A stretch of DNA of 10,566 nucleotides, taken from positions 1 to 10,566 of the forward strand of contig JAFQAM010000153.1 in assembly GCA_017416885.1 (NCBI GenBank). The letters run 5' to 3'. The notes below the pieces were generated by a model. It had not been told where the DNA came from and did no database searches. It saw only the letters and a program-made list of their open reading frames with translations. Each line of letters starts with the position of its first letter. Position 1 is the first letter of the stretch. Positions 1-4,991 of this stretch are shown here, one piece after another. Source of the DNA: Clostridia bacterium (GTDB lineage: Bacteria > Bacillota > Clostridia > Oscillospirales > CAG-272). The position numbers were made by a program, and so were the translations under genes.

Positions 1-979
1 AAGCTGAACCTCTACCCTTAACATAGATCATATCTACTGCTGTTGGATTTGTAAGGTCAAGTGTACATGTAAGTGCGCCTGTACCCTTACCTGCGATTGT
101 ACCTTCATTACCCGGCTCAAATGTACCGTTGATTAAGTTAGAAACCTTATCCTTGCCCCATGCATCGCCATCAAATGTTGGATATACGCCCGGGCCAAGT
201 GCGTCAACTGTTACATTCTTGAAGTCTTGGTAATCTGTCTTTTGGCACTCGTAGCATGTTCTTGATCTCTTCATATACTCTTCAGACCAGTTAGACCAGT
301 CGTGACCTGCTGCAGGTGCGCCGTCCTTGTATTCTGTATGACCGCAAATGCTGCATACACGGGAGTCTCTTTGAGCTGTCTCACAAGTAGCCTGTGAAAC
401 CTCTTGCCAAATTGACCAGGAGTGGTTTTCTGTACCGTCGTTACAGTAAACAATCTTATCCCATCTTGCAACACATACTGTGTTAGCCTTAATTACTGTT
501 GTTTGTCTTACAACTGTTGTGCCATCCTCAAGAGTCCAGCAGTTGAATGTGTAGCCGTCTCTTGTAGGTGTTGGAAGCTTACCAACATTGTCACCCTTTT
601 GAACATACTTAATTGCATCTGAGTCAGAAATCTCGCCGCCTGCCGGGTCAAACTCAACAGAAACTGTGTTTTCGTCCTTCTCCCAGTTTGCAACTAAAAC
701 CATATCAAACATTACGAAATCTCTTTGGGAAATCTTTTCCTCAAAGTTAATGTCTTCTTCGTCAAACCAACCTGCGAACTTAAAGCCGTCTCTCTTTGGT
801 GTTGGTAATTTACCGATCATTTCGCCTTCTTTAACTACGCGCTCTTCTTCCTCAACTGTACCGCCATTAGCATCAAAGTAGATTGTGTACTTTTTACCGC
901 CACAAGCAATTACTAATGGAAGAACCATAAGGCAAAGAACTGCAAGGCAGATAATCTTTGTTAATGTGCTCTTTTTCAT
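1..979 (-). CDS. Secreted lipoprotein with two InlB-type repeats, CxxC modules and a possible carbohydrate-binding domain (3' end outside window)
   Basis: An open frame of 326 codons runs from ATG at 979 off the left edge without a stop, so this is the N-terminal part of a longer protein. Residues 1-25 form a Sec signal peptide (MKKSTLTK, then a hydrophobic core) ending in lipobox VIA|C26, predicting a lipid-anchored surface protein. Two InlB/Listeria-Bacteroides repeats (Flg_new type) follow: about 30-99 (YFDANGG, GKLPTPKRDGFKFAGW, VANW) and 106-173 (FDPAGG, GKLPTPTRDGYTF, VARW). Next come two Trp/Cys modules, HSWSIW..CSIC (186-217) and HDWSNW..CYEC (226-250), each with a CxxC pair. Residues 265-326 resemble the start of a beta-sandwich such as an F5/8C-type domain; this is a weak inference. 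A ribosome binding site (AAAGGAG) lies 9 nt upstream of the ATG. The ligand and any enzymatic domain are unknown. Confidence 0.85.
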   Translation of the reverse strand, partial: MKKSTLTKIICLAVLCLMVLPLVIACGGKKYTIYFDANGGTVEEEERVVKEGEMIGKLPTPKRDGFKFAGWFDEEDINFEEKISQRDFVMFDMVLVANWEKDENTVSVEFDPAGGEISDSDAIKYVQKGDNVGKLPTPTRDGYTFNCWTLEDGTTVVRQTTVIKANTVCVARWDKIVYCNDGTENHSWSIWQEVSQATCETAQRDSRVCSICGHTEYKDGAPAAGHDWSNWSEEYMKRSRTCYECQKTDYQDFKNVTVDALGPGVYPTFDGDAWGKDKVSNLINGTFEPGNEGTIAGKGTGALTCTLDLTNPTAVDMIYVKGRGSA

Positions 980-1047
980 TTTGTTTTACTCCTTTGAAAT
1001 TTTAATTGAAATTTTGCACGGGCATTACGCCCTTTGTTTGCGTCAAT

Positions 1048-1076
1048 ATTATAACATAATATAATGTTAAAATCAA
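1048..1076 (-). promoter_or_regulatory. Sigma-A promoter of the lipoprotein gene
   Basis: On the minus strand a -35 box TTGATT (1076-1071) and a -10 box TATAAT (1053-1048) are separated by 17 bp. The -10 is preceded by TG one base upstream, giving an extended -10 (TGTTATAAT). The predicted start is near 1041, giving a leader of about 60 nt before the ATG at 979. Confidence 0.75.
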
Positions 1077-1110
1077 TTGAAAGAATTCTTTTTGGCAGTA
1101 TTTTGTATTT

Positions 1111-1158
1111 TTGCACAAATCTTAATGTGCAAAATCAAAAAATCAGCCGTTGATTTTG
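1111..1158. other. Two adjacent inverted repeats upstream of the lipoprotein promoter
   Basis: TTGCACA (1111-1117) is repeated inverted as TGTGCAA (1126-1132), and CAAAATCAA (1130-1138) as TTGATTTTG (1150-1158). The first dyad lies about 35 bp upstream of the -35 box, a position that would suit a regulator site. No operator family is recognised, and neither dyad has a terminator U-tract. Function is not established. Confidence 0.3.
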
Positions 1159-1173
1159 TTAATTTTGTACATA

Positions 1174-1250
1174 GTGGTTAGTGGTCAGTGGTCAGCCGTC
1201 AGCCGCCAGCAGTCAGTGGTTAGTGGTCAGCCGTCAGTAGTTAGCTCACA
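1174..1250. repeat. Tandem heptad repeat, GYNGYYA type, 10 full copies
   Basis: Ten consecutive 7-bp units run in perfect register from 1174 to 1243: GTGGTTA, GTGGTCA (twice), GCCGTCA, GCCGCCA, GCAGTCA, GTGGTTA, GTGGTCA, GCCGTCA, GTAGTTA. A degenerate unit (GCTCACA) follows. G at position 1, G/C at position 3 and A at position 7 are most constant. The tract lies directly before the hairpin array at 1251. It resembles in design, not in sequence, the heptanucleotide STRR repeats known from filamentous cyanobacteria. Confidence 0.9.
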
Positions 1251-1358
1251 TTTTCGCAAAGCGAAAATATATCGAAACTGCAAAGCAGCTATATCGAATT
1301 TCACGCAGTGAAATATATCGAATTTGCGAAGCAAATATATCGAGTGCGAAGCACATAT
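1251..1358. repeat. Array of five mini-hairpins with 3-nt loops and a constant TATATCGA linker
   Basis: Five short inverted repeats occur at roughly 22-24 bp spacing: TTTTCGC-AAA-GCGAAAA (1251-1267), CTGC-AAA-GCAG (1278-1288), ATTTCAC-GCA-GTGAAAT (1298-1314), ATTTGC-GAA-GCAAAT (1322-1336) and GTGC-GAA-GCAC (1344-1354). The linkers keep the core TATATCGA. Stem sequences differ between units while both arms change together, which indicates selection or copying constrained by base pairing. The last two units contain GCGAAGC, the heptamer known to fold into an unusually stable DNA hairpin. No open reading frame is supported here. Confidence 0.85.
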
Positions 1359-1360
1359 AA

Positions 1361-1380
1361 GTGGTCAGTGGTTAGCCGTG
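1361..1380. repeat. Heptad repeat, GYNGYYA type, short copy
   Basis: Units GTGGTCA, GTGGTTA and GCCGTG follow the hairpin array in the same orientation as the 1174-1250 tract. The array is therefore bracketed by direct heptads. This short tract is also the left arm of an inverted pair with the heptads at 1461-1477 around the terminator. Confidence 0.8.
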
Positions 1381-1402
1381 CTTCTTATTAAAAAGCTGAA
1401 GT

Positions 1403-1440
1403 AAAAAAAACCTATGCAAGTGAAAACCAATTGCATAGGT
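1403..1440 (-). terminator. Intrinsic terminator of the downstream SGNH hydrolase gene
   Basis: On the minus strand a 10-bp stem ACCTATGCAA / TTGCATAGGT (1440-1431 with 1419-1410) encloses an 11-nt loop and is followed by a run of Ts (1410-1403). It lies about 40 bp past the stop codon of the SGNH gene that ends at 1478. The stem is related in sequence to the terminator at 3346-3377. Confidence 0.88.
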
Positions 1441-1460
1441 ATTAAGTCAATATGTATTTT

Positions 1461-1477
1461 CGCTGACGGCTGACTGC
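1461..1477. repeat. Inverted heptads abutting the SGNH stop codon
   Basis: On the minus strand, GCAGTCA, GCCGTCA and GCG follow directly after the TGA stop at 1480-1478. This is the inverted partner of the heptads at 1361-1380, so the terminator at 1403-1440 sits inside a larger inverted repeat. Confidence 0.8.
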
Positions 1478-2200
1478 TCATATCAAGCTCGGCTTGATTT
1501 GCTCAGCAATCATTTTCAGCTTCTGACAAATTTCGTGGTCTGTGCCGTCAGGCTCAAATGTGACCTCGGTGGGATTTTTGCCTGTAAAGAATTTGTACAT
1601 TACAAGCCCTGTTAAGTATTTACCGTAATCGGTTAAATGGAAGCCGTCACAGGTGATTGGATTTGTTTTTTCGTCAAACTCTGCTAAAAGCCTTGCAGAC
1701 TCAACCGCATCACCGTTTGGTATTATTTCAAGGTTGTACTTTTTGCAAATTTCAGTTGAGGTCTTGACGATAGCCTCAAACATTTTCGGGCGGGAGTTAC
1801 CGTAATTTACAAAGCAATCGTGGGTGGAGTAATCGCTATATGCCCATGTTCTGTGAAAAGCAATTTTTGCACTTGAGCAAGCGCCGTTAATGTAGCCAAG
1901 GATATACGGTAAATATGGCTCATAGGTCTCACTCATTCCCGAAAAATGGCTGACCTGTTGCACGGTTACATAGTCCCATTTTCTTTCATTAAGCGCATCC
2001 TTTATCGACACAGTGCCGTCAATTTCACCGTTTTTGTCATATAGATAGTCGGATTCATTTTCTAAAATATTGTTGTAATGTCTTTCAAGGGAGCAGCCGC
2101 CAATAGCCAAGTCAAGCACCTCAATTTCTCCGTTTGAAATTTGGTGCAAATAGCTTGTGGCATTCATTGAAAAGCTGTTGCCGATGCATAATATATTCAT
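1478..2200 (-). CDS. SGNH/GDSL-like hydrolase, DUF4886 type (copy 1)
   Basis: 240 aa. An SGNH-fold esterase/hydrolase-like protein, by motif: GNSFS with likely nucleophile Ser9 (block I), IGG at 33-35 (block II Gly), VQQVSHFSG at 80-88 (block III region) and DGFH with Asp185 and His188 (block V). The overall pattern (nucleophile motif, IGGCSLE, WDYVTVQQ, IPNGDAV) matches DUF4886; the substrate is unknown, though relatives act on acylated sugars or remain uncharacterised. No signal peptide or membrane segment, so probably cytoplasmic. The frame stays open 20 codons upstream, but ATG at 2200 is preferred: it has an AAAGGA site 10 nt upstream, matches the paralogue's start exactly, and the longer version would run through the -10 box and into the -35. 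About 80% identical by eye to the neighbour at 2503-3228. Confidence 0.85.
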   Translation of the reverse strand: MNILCIGNSFSMNATSYLHQISNGEIEVLDLAIGGCSLERHYNNILENESDYLYDKNGEIDGTVSIKDALNERKWDYVTVQQVSHFSGMSETYEPYLPYILGYINGACSSAKIAFHRTWAYSDYSTHDCFVNYGNSRPKMFEAIVKTSTEICKKYNLEIIPNGDAVESARLLAEFDEKTNPITCDGFHLTDYGKYLTGLVMYKFFTGKNPTEVTFEPDGTDHEICQKLKMIAEQIKPSLI

Positions 2201-2231
2201 TGTGAATTTTTCCTTTCTAAGTGATGATTTA

Positions 2232-2260
2232 ATTATAAATCTAATGCTTGGGAATGTCAA
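2232..2260 (-). promoter_or_regulatory. Consensus sigma-A promoter of SGNH copy 1
   Basis: A perfect TTGACA (2260-2255), 17-bp spacer and perfect TATAAT (2237-2232) read on the minus strand. The expected start is near 2225, about 25 nt before the ATG at 2200. The region aligns with the promoter of copy 2, so the duplicated unit included its promoter. Confidence 0.9.
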
Positions 2261-2270
2261 GGAAAAATTA

Positions 2271-2299
2271 GGATGTAGGATGTAGGATGTAGGGGGTAG
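2271..2299. repeat. Tandem heptads, GGATGTA type (left arm)
   Basis: Three GGATGTA units (2271-2291) followed by GGGGGTA and GG. The tract starts 10 bp upstream of the -35 box of SGNH copy 1. Together with the inverted TGTAGGATGTAGG at 2499-2487 it brackets the whole spacer between the two SGNH genes. Confidence 0.88.
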
Positions 2300-2440
2300 G
2301 ATTGCAACTCTGTTGCAATCACACCAAAGGTGTGTATGTAATCAACCGCGGTTGTATGAAATCATCATTTATGCCGTATAAAATCGCTTAGCGCGTGTAT
2401 ATAGTTAAGATATACGGATAGAGGCTCGCTTCGCTCGCAG
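2300..2440. repeat. Cluster of short inverted repeats between the SGNH paralogues
   Basis: Successive dyads: GATTGCAA/TTGCAATC with a 5-nt loop (2300-2320), CACACC-AAA-GGTGTG (2320-2334), the palindrome CAACCGCGGTTG (2343-2354), CGC-TTA-GCG (2385-2393), GTATAT/ATATAC (2397-2415), and a GCTTCGC core (reverse complement of GCGAAGC) near 2427-2433. Several have 3-nt loops as in the arrays at 1251 and 4775, but the linkers are not conserved. None has a U-tract, so no terminator is visible for SGNH copy 2. No gene is supported here. Confidence 0.7.
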
Positions 2441-2486
2441 GGAATAGGCAAGCTGATAATTAAAATATGTATTTTAAATGTAACCG

Positions 2487-2499
2487 CCTACATCCTACA
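2487..2499. repeat. Inverted heptads beside the SGNH copy 2 stop codon
   Basis: On the minus strand TGTAGGATGTAGG begins 3-4 nt after the TAA stop at 2505-2503. It is the inverted counterpart of the GGATGTA tract at 2271-2299, giving terminal inverted repeats about 230 bp apart. Confidence 0.85.
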
Positions 2500-2502
2500 C
2501 TC

Positions 2503-3228
2503 TTAAATCAAGCTTGGCTTGATTTGCTCAGCAATCATTTTCAGCTTCTGACAAATTTCGTGGTCGGTATCGTCAGGCTCGTAGGTCACCTTGGTTGCAT
2601 CCTTGCCTGTAAAAAATTTATACATTACAAGGCCTGTCAGGTATCTGCCATAGTCAAATGACATATGGAAGCCGTCGCGGGTGATTGGATTTGTTTTTTC
2701 GTCAAATTCAGGTAAAAGCCTTGCAGCCTCAACCGCATCACCGTTTGGTATTATTTCAAGGTTGTATTTTTTGCAAAGCTCTGTTGATGCTTTCACAATT
2801 GCATCAAACATTTTCGGGCGGGAGTTACCGTAATTTACAAAACCCTCGTGGGTGGAGTAATCGCTATATGCCCAGGTTCTGTGGAATACGATTTTGGCAT
2901 TTGGGCAAGCTCCCTTTATGTAGCCGAGAATAAACGGTAAGTATGGCTCATAGGTTTCGCTCATTCCCGAAAAATGGCTAACCTGCTGCACGGTTACATA
3001 ATCCCATTTTTTCTTGCTTAATGCTTCCTTAATTGAAATTTTGCGCTTAAAGCTTGCATTTTTCTGATAGTCATACTCCGCGCTATCTGTTAAAATGTTA
3101 TTGTAGTGTGTTTCAAGCGAGCAACCGCCGATATATAAATTTCTGACATAAAGCTCCTCATTTGAAATCTGATGCAAATATCTTGTGGCATCCTGTGAAA
3201 AGCTGTTGCCGATGCATAGTATGTTCAT
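2503..3228 (-). CDS. SGNH/GDSL-like hydrolase, DUF4886 type (copy 2)
   Basis: 241 aa, tandem paralogue of the gene at 1478-2200. The same family landmarks are intact: GNSFS with Ser9, IGGCSLE, VQQVSHFSG, and DGFH with Asp185/His188, so it should be a functional hydrolase with an unknown substrate and probably cytoplasmic location. Residues 1-73 share only about 62% identity with copy 1, whereas 74-241 share about 87% (counted by eye), with one extra residue after the block V His (HMSFDYG against HLTDYG). The divergent N-terminal part includes segments near the active-site entrance, so specificity may differ. The start at 3228 has an AGAAGGGAAAA site and its own promoter. No terminator is visible after the TAA; the spacer holds heptads and hairpins instead. 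Confidence 0.87.
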   Translation of the reverse strand: MNILCIGNSFSQDATRYLHQISNEELYVRNLYIGGCSLETHYNNILTDSAEYDYQKNASFKRKISIKEALSKKKWDYVTVQQVSHFSGMSETYEPYLPFILGYIKGACPNAKIVFHRTWAYSDYSTHEGFVNYGNSRPKMFDAIVKASTELCKKYNLEIIPNGDAVEAARLLPEFDEKTNPITRDGFHMSFDYGRYLTGLVMYKFFTGKDATKVTYEPDDTDHEICQKLKMIAEQIKPSLI

Positions 3229-3260
3229 TGTGAAAATTTTCCCTTCTAAATGATAGTTTA

Positions 3261-3289
3261 ATTATAGTATTAAGCTTCAGAAAAGTCAA
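3261..3289 (-). promoter_or_regulatory. Sigma-A promoter of SGNH copy 2
   Basis: TTGACT (3289-3284), 17-bp spacer and TATAAT (3266-3261) on the minus strand. The predicted start is near 3254, about 25 nt before the ATG. Homology with the copy 1 promoter continues to about 10 bp upstream of the -35 and stops where heptads begin (3302). Confidence 0.88.
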
Positions 3290-3301
3290 GGGGAAATTTT
3301 A

Positions 3302-3329
3302 GCTGTCAGCCGTCAGCTGTTAGCAGTCA
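3302..3329. repeat. Tandem heptads, GYNGYYA type (four units)
   Basis: Units GCTGTCA, GCCGTCA, GCTGTTA and GCAGTCA in register. They are the left arm of an inverted pair with the heptads at 3396-3423, enclosing the terminator of the radical SAM gene. Confidence 0.85.
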
Positions 3330-3345
3330 TTTAAAGAGAATTTAC

Positions 3346-3377
3346 AAAAAAGCACCTATGCGTTTTGCATAGATGCT
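3346..3377 (-). terminator. Intrinsic terminator of the radical SAM gene
   Basis: On the minus strand AGCATCTATGC (3377-3367), a 5-nt loop and GCATAGGTGCT (3361-3351) form an 11-bp stem followed by a T-tract (3351-3346). The single imperfect position is a U-G wobble on the minus strand but a C-A mismatch on the plus strand, which fixes the direction. It lies about 50 bp after the stop at 3426. Confidence 0.88.
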
Positions 3378-3395
3378 TCGTTTATCAATGTACTT

Positions 3396-3423
3396 CGCTA
3401 ACAACCGACGGCTGGCGACTGGC
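3396..3423. repeat. Inverted heptads abutting the radical SAM stop codon
   Basis: Read on the minus strand, degenerate heptads (GTCGCCA, GCCGTCG, GTTGTTA, GCG) begin about 2 nt after the TAG at 3428-3426. They can pair with the heptads at 3302-3329 around the terminator. Confidence 0.75.
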
Positions 3424-3425
3424 AT

Positions 3426-4382
3426 CTACTGTATAAACGCAATTCCTTGATACGAATTGCGTTTATACATTTCCTTATCAATATCATTTATAACCGTTGT
3501 TTTTTTGCGTGACCATTCGGGGGCTAAGAGCCCGTTGGCTATGCCGTCGCCTGTTAGTCGCTCGATTACGGTATCAGGTGGCAAAAGCTCGATTTGGTCG
3601 CACACGGTTTGAATATAAAAATCGCGATTTAACGATACATATTCGCCGTTTTTGTACATTTTGGCAAGAGGTGTATTTTCTATTACATGGAGTAGATGTA
3701 TTTTTACTATATCGGGGTGTAATATTGACACATCCTTCACCGTTTTTATCATATCCTCATATTTTTCATTGGGCAAGCCGTTAATAATATGGATGCAAAT
3801 TTTAATCTCGGGAGCAAGTGAACGAAGATTATTAAAGCAATCAACAAAGGTAGCAAAATCGTGACCGCGATTGATGATTTTCGCCGTATTATCGTTTGAG
3901 GATTGCAAGCCAAGCTCCACGGTTACAGGAATTTTTTCTGCAAGCTTTTTTAAGACAAGGATTTTTTCATTTTCAAGGCAATCGGCTCTTGTGGCAATAT
4001 CAAGCATTACAGCGCCCTCAAATGATGCGATTTCCTTTACTGTTTTTTCTAAAATCTCCACAGATGTGTGGGTATTTGTGTACGCTTGCATATATGGAAT
4101 AAACTTATTTACCGTCCACTTTTTACGCGCGTTTTCAATGCCAATACGATATTGCTCCTTTATATCGGTAACCTCACGGCAATTTACGCTTTTGCTGCCG
4201 CTACCGCAGTAAATGCAGCCGCCATAGCCTACTGTACCGTCAATATTAGGACAGGTAAAGCCACAGTCAAGAGTGATTTTCGCGCATTTTTCGCCGAAGG
4301 TATTTCGTAGATAATATTCATATGTATAGTAACGCTTATTGGTGTCGCTATACTTAAAGGGATTTATTGAGGCTTGGGACAT
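3426..4382 (-). CDS. Radical SAM protein, TIGR01212 / YhcC-YtqA family (Elp3-related)
   Basis: 318 aa, full length for the family. Cluster-binding cysteines are in the family's spacing, C44-x11-C56-x2-C59 (CPNIDGTVGYGGCIYC), and bind a [4Fe-4S] cluster that cleaves SAM. Other family landmarks in order: QAYTNT (99-104), ELGLQS (156-161), NRGHD (171-175), INGLP (200-204), KIHLLHV (227-233), LPPDTVIERLTGD (about 267-279) and LLAPEW (285-290). E. coli YhcC and B. subtilis YtqA belong here; YtqA has been reported (as MnmL) to act in wobble-uridine tRNA modification, but orthology is assumed, and the usual Firmicutes partner methyltransferase (YtqB/MnmM) is not next to it. Start ATG 4382 has AAAGGAG 6 nt upstream. 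No promoter is evident between the tRNA terminator and this gene; a well-formed terminator follows. Confidence 0.93.
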   Translation of the reverse strand: MSQASINPFKYSDTNKRYYTYEYYLRNTFGEKCAKITLDCGFTCPNIDGTVGYGGCIYCGSGSKSVNCREVTDIKEQYRIGIENARKKWTVNKFIPYMQAYTNTHTSVEILEKTVKEIASFEGAVMLDIATRADCLENEKILVLKKLAEKIPVTVELGLQSSNDNTAKIINRGHDFATFVDCFNNLRSLAPEIKICIHIINGLPNEKYEDMIKTVKDVSILHPDIVKIHLLHVIENTPLAKMYKNGEYVSLNRDFYIQTVCDQIELLPPDTVIERLTGDGIANGLLAPEWSRKKTTVINDIDKEMYKRNSYQGIAFIQ

Positions 4383-4406
4383 ATGTCGCTCCTTTCAGTC
4401 GCTCAA

Positions 4407-4436
4407 GCGGTCAGCCGTTAGCAGCCGGCGGTTAGC
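4407..4436. repeat. Tandem heptads, GYNGYYA type, in the radical SAM leader
   Basis: Four units (GCGGTCA, GCCGTTA, GCAGCCG, GCGGTTA) plus GC lie between the tRNA terminator and the radical SAM ribosome binding site. No inverted partner is seen nearby. Confidence 0.75.
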
Positions 4437-4455
4437 AAGAATGACTGTCGATGAT

Positions 4456-4488
4456 AAAAAAACGACAAGCCAAAGATTAGCTTGCCGT
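4456..4488 (-). terminator. Intrinsic terminator of tRNA-Thr
   Basis: On the minus strand ACGGCAAGC (4488-4480) pairs with GCTTGTCGT (4470-4462), a 9-bp stem with one G-U pair and a 9-nt loop, followed by seven Ts (4462-4456). It begins only 2 nt after the encoded CCA of the tRNA. Confidence 0.9.
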
Positions 4489-4489
4489 C

Positions 4490-4565
4490 TGGAGCTACTA
4501 ACCAGAGTCGAACTGGTGACCTCATCCTTACCAAGGATGTGCTCTACCAACTGAGCCATAGTAGC
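4490..4565 (-). tRNA. tRNA-Thr (anticodon GGU), CCA encoded
   Basis: A 76-nt cloverleaf can be drawn fully: acceptor GCTACTA/TAGTAGC, D stem GCTC/GAGC with loop AGTTGGTA, anticodon stem CATCC/GGATG with loop TTGGTAA (anticodon GGT, reads ACC and ACU), a 5-nt variable region AGGTC, T stem ACCAG/CTGGT with loop TTCGACT, discriminator U73 and genomic CCA. All stems are fully paired. It is transcribed as a single-gene unit with its own consensus promoter and terminator. Confidence 0.97.
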
Positions 4566-4577
4566 ATTTGCTTATGT

Positions 4578-4606
4578 ATTATAACAGAATTATATAGATT
4601 TGTCAA
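4578..4606 (-). promoter_or_regulatory. Consensus sigma-A promoter of tRNA-Thr
   Basis: Perfect TTGACA (4606-4601), 17-bp spacer and perfect TATAAT (4583-4578) on the minus strand. The expected start is near 4571, a few bases before the mature 5' end at 4565. Confidence 0.92.
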
Positions 4607-4774
4607 GAATAATTTTTAATAAATGCAAAATAGAAATAACATTTGCAGTAAGTTGTATGCAGGCAAGCAACCAACGGTCACACCTGTTCACCATATTTAG
4701 TTCTCGGGATGTCGAGGACGCCATCCCCTACAAGCATAGCGAACTCCGTTTACAAATAGCGAATTTAATGCTCA
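4607..4774. other. Gene-free divergent spacer with an isolated REP-like inverted repeat
   Basis: No convincing coding frame is seen. A GC-rich dyad at 4706-4727 (GGGATG ... CATCCC, with an inner TCG/CGC part and a short loop) resembles repeat palindromes scattered in Clostridia genomes (recollection, not searched). A weaker dyad TGCAAA/TTTGCA lies near 4624-4647. I found no clear plus-strand promoter for ddl here. Confidence 0.45.
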
Positions 4775-4926
4775 AATGCTTTCGCATTAGCTAAATTATG
4801 TTGCAAGCAACATAGCTAAATTTAATTTGCCATATAGCTCGCGAAGCGAATTTAGCTCACGCAGTGAATTTAACTCACGCAGTGAATTTAGCTTGCCGAA
4901 GGCAAATTTAGCTGTGCCAAAGGCAC
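4775..4926. repeat. Second mini-hairpin array, linker AATTTAGCT
   Basis: Seven short dyads: AATGC-TTTC-GCATT (4775-4788), ATGTTGC-AA-GCAACAT (4798-4813), TCGC-GAA-GCGA (4839-4849), TCAC-GCA-GTGA (4857-4867 and 4875-4885), TTGCC-GAA-GGCAA (4893-4905) and GTGCC-AAA-GGCAC (4914-4926). The last five have 3-nt loops and 18-21 bp spacing with the linker AATTTAGCT or close variants. Stem arms co-vary as in the array at 1251-1358, but the linker is different. The stretch TACATCCTA right after it (4927-4935) is a partial inverted GGATGTA heptad. Confidence 0.85.
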
Positions 4927-4935
4927 TACATCCTA

Positions 4936-4973
4936 TTTTATTCCACTCACAAAAGCTTGTGGGTGGAATAAAA
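4936..4973. repeat. 17-bp stem-loop just upstream of the ddl ribosome binding site
   Basis: Two 17-nt arms (4936-4952 and 4957-4973) pair with a single T-G exception around the loop AAGC. T-runs are on the 5' arm and A-runs on the 3' arm, the reverse of an intrinsic terminator. It ends 7 nt before the GAGGTG site of ddl (4981-4986), so in a ddl transcript it would be a strong leader hairpin. Function unknown. Confidence 0.6.
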
Positions 4974-4991
4974 TGATTATGAGGTGATTTT

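Noticed and set aside
1251..1358. Possible CRISPR array, because of evenly spaced short units
   Set aside because: Here the constant part is a short linker (about 8-10 bp) and the variable part is self-complementary. Repeats are far too short, there are no unique spacers of 26-40 bp, and no cas gene is present. The same applies to 4775-4926.
2201..2260. 20-residue N-terminal extension of SGNH copy 1
   Set aside because: It would translate through the -10 element and the spacer into the perfect -35, and the paralogue starts at MNILCIGNSFS with a conserved ribosome binding site.
3497..4310. Several plus-strand open frames opposite the radical SAM gene
   Set aside because: They overlap a highly conserved protein on the minus strand, have no ribosome binding sites or recognisable motifs, and look like shadow frames.
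4676..4689. GGTCACACCTGTTC matches the conserved core of 5S rRNA from memory, next to a tRNA
   Set aside because: Only about 14 nt match. The flanks do not give the 5S helices or the following conserved CCGAACA segment, so there is no 5S gene; at most it is a chance match or a tiny remnant.
4936..4973. Intrinsic terminator between the divergent units
   Set aside because: The T-run is on the 5' arm and the A-run on the 3' arm, so no U-tract follows the stem in either direction.
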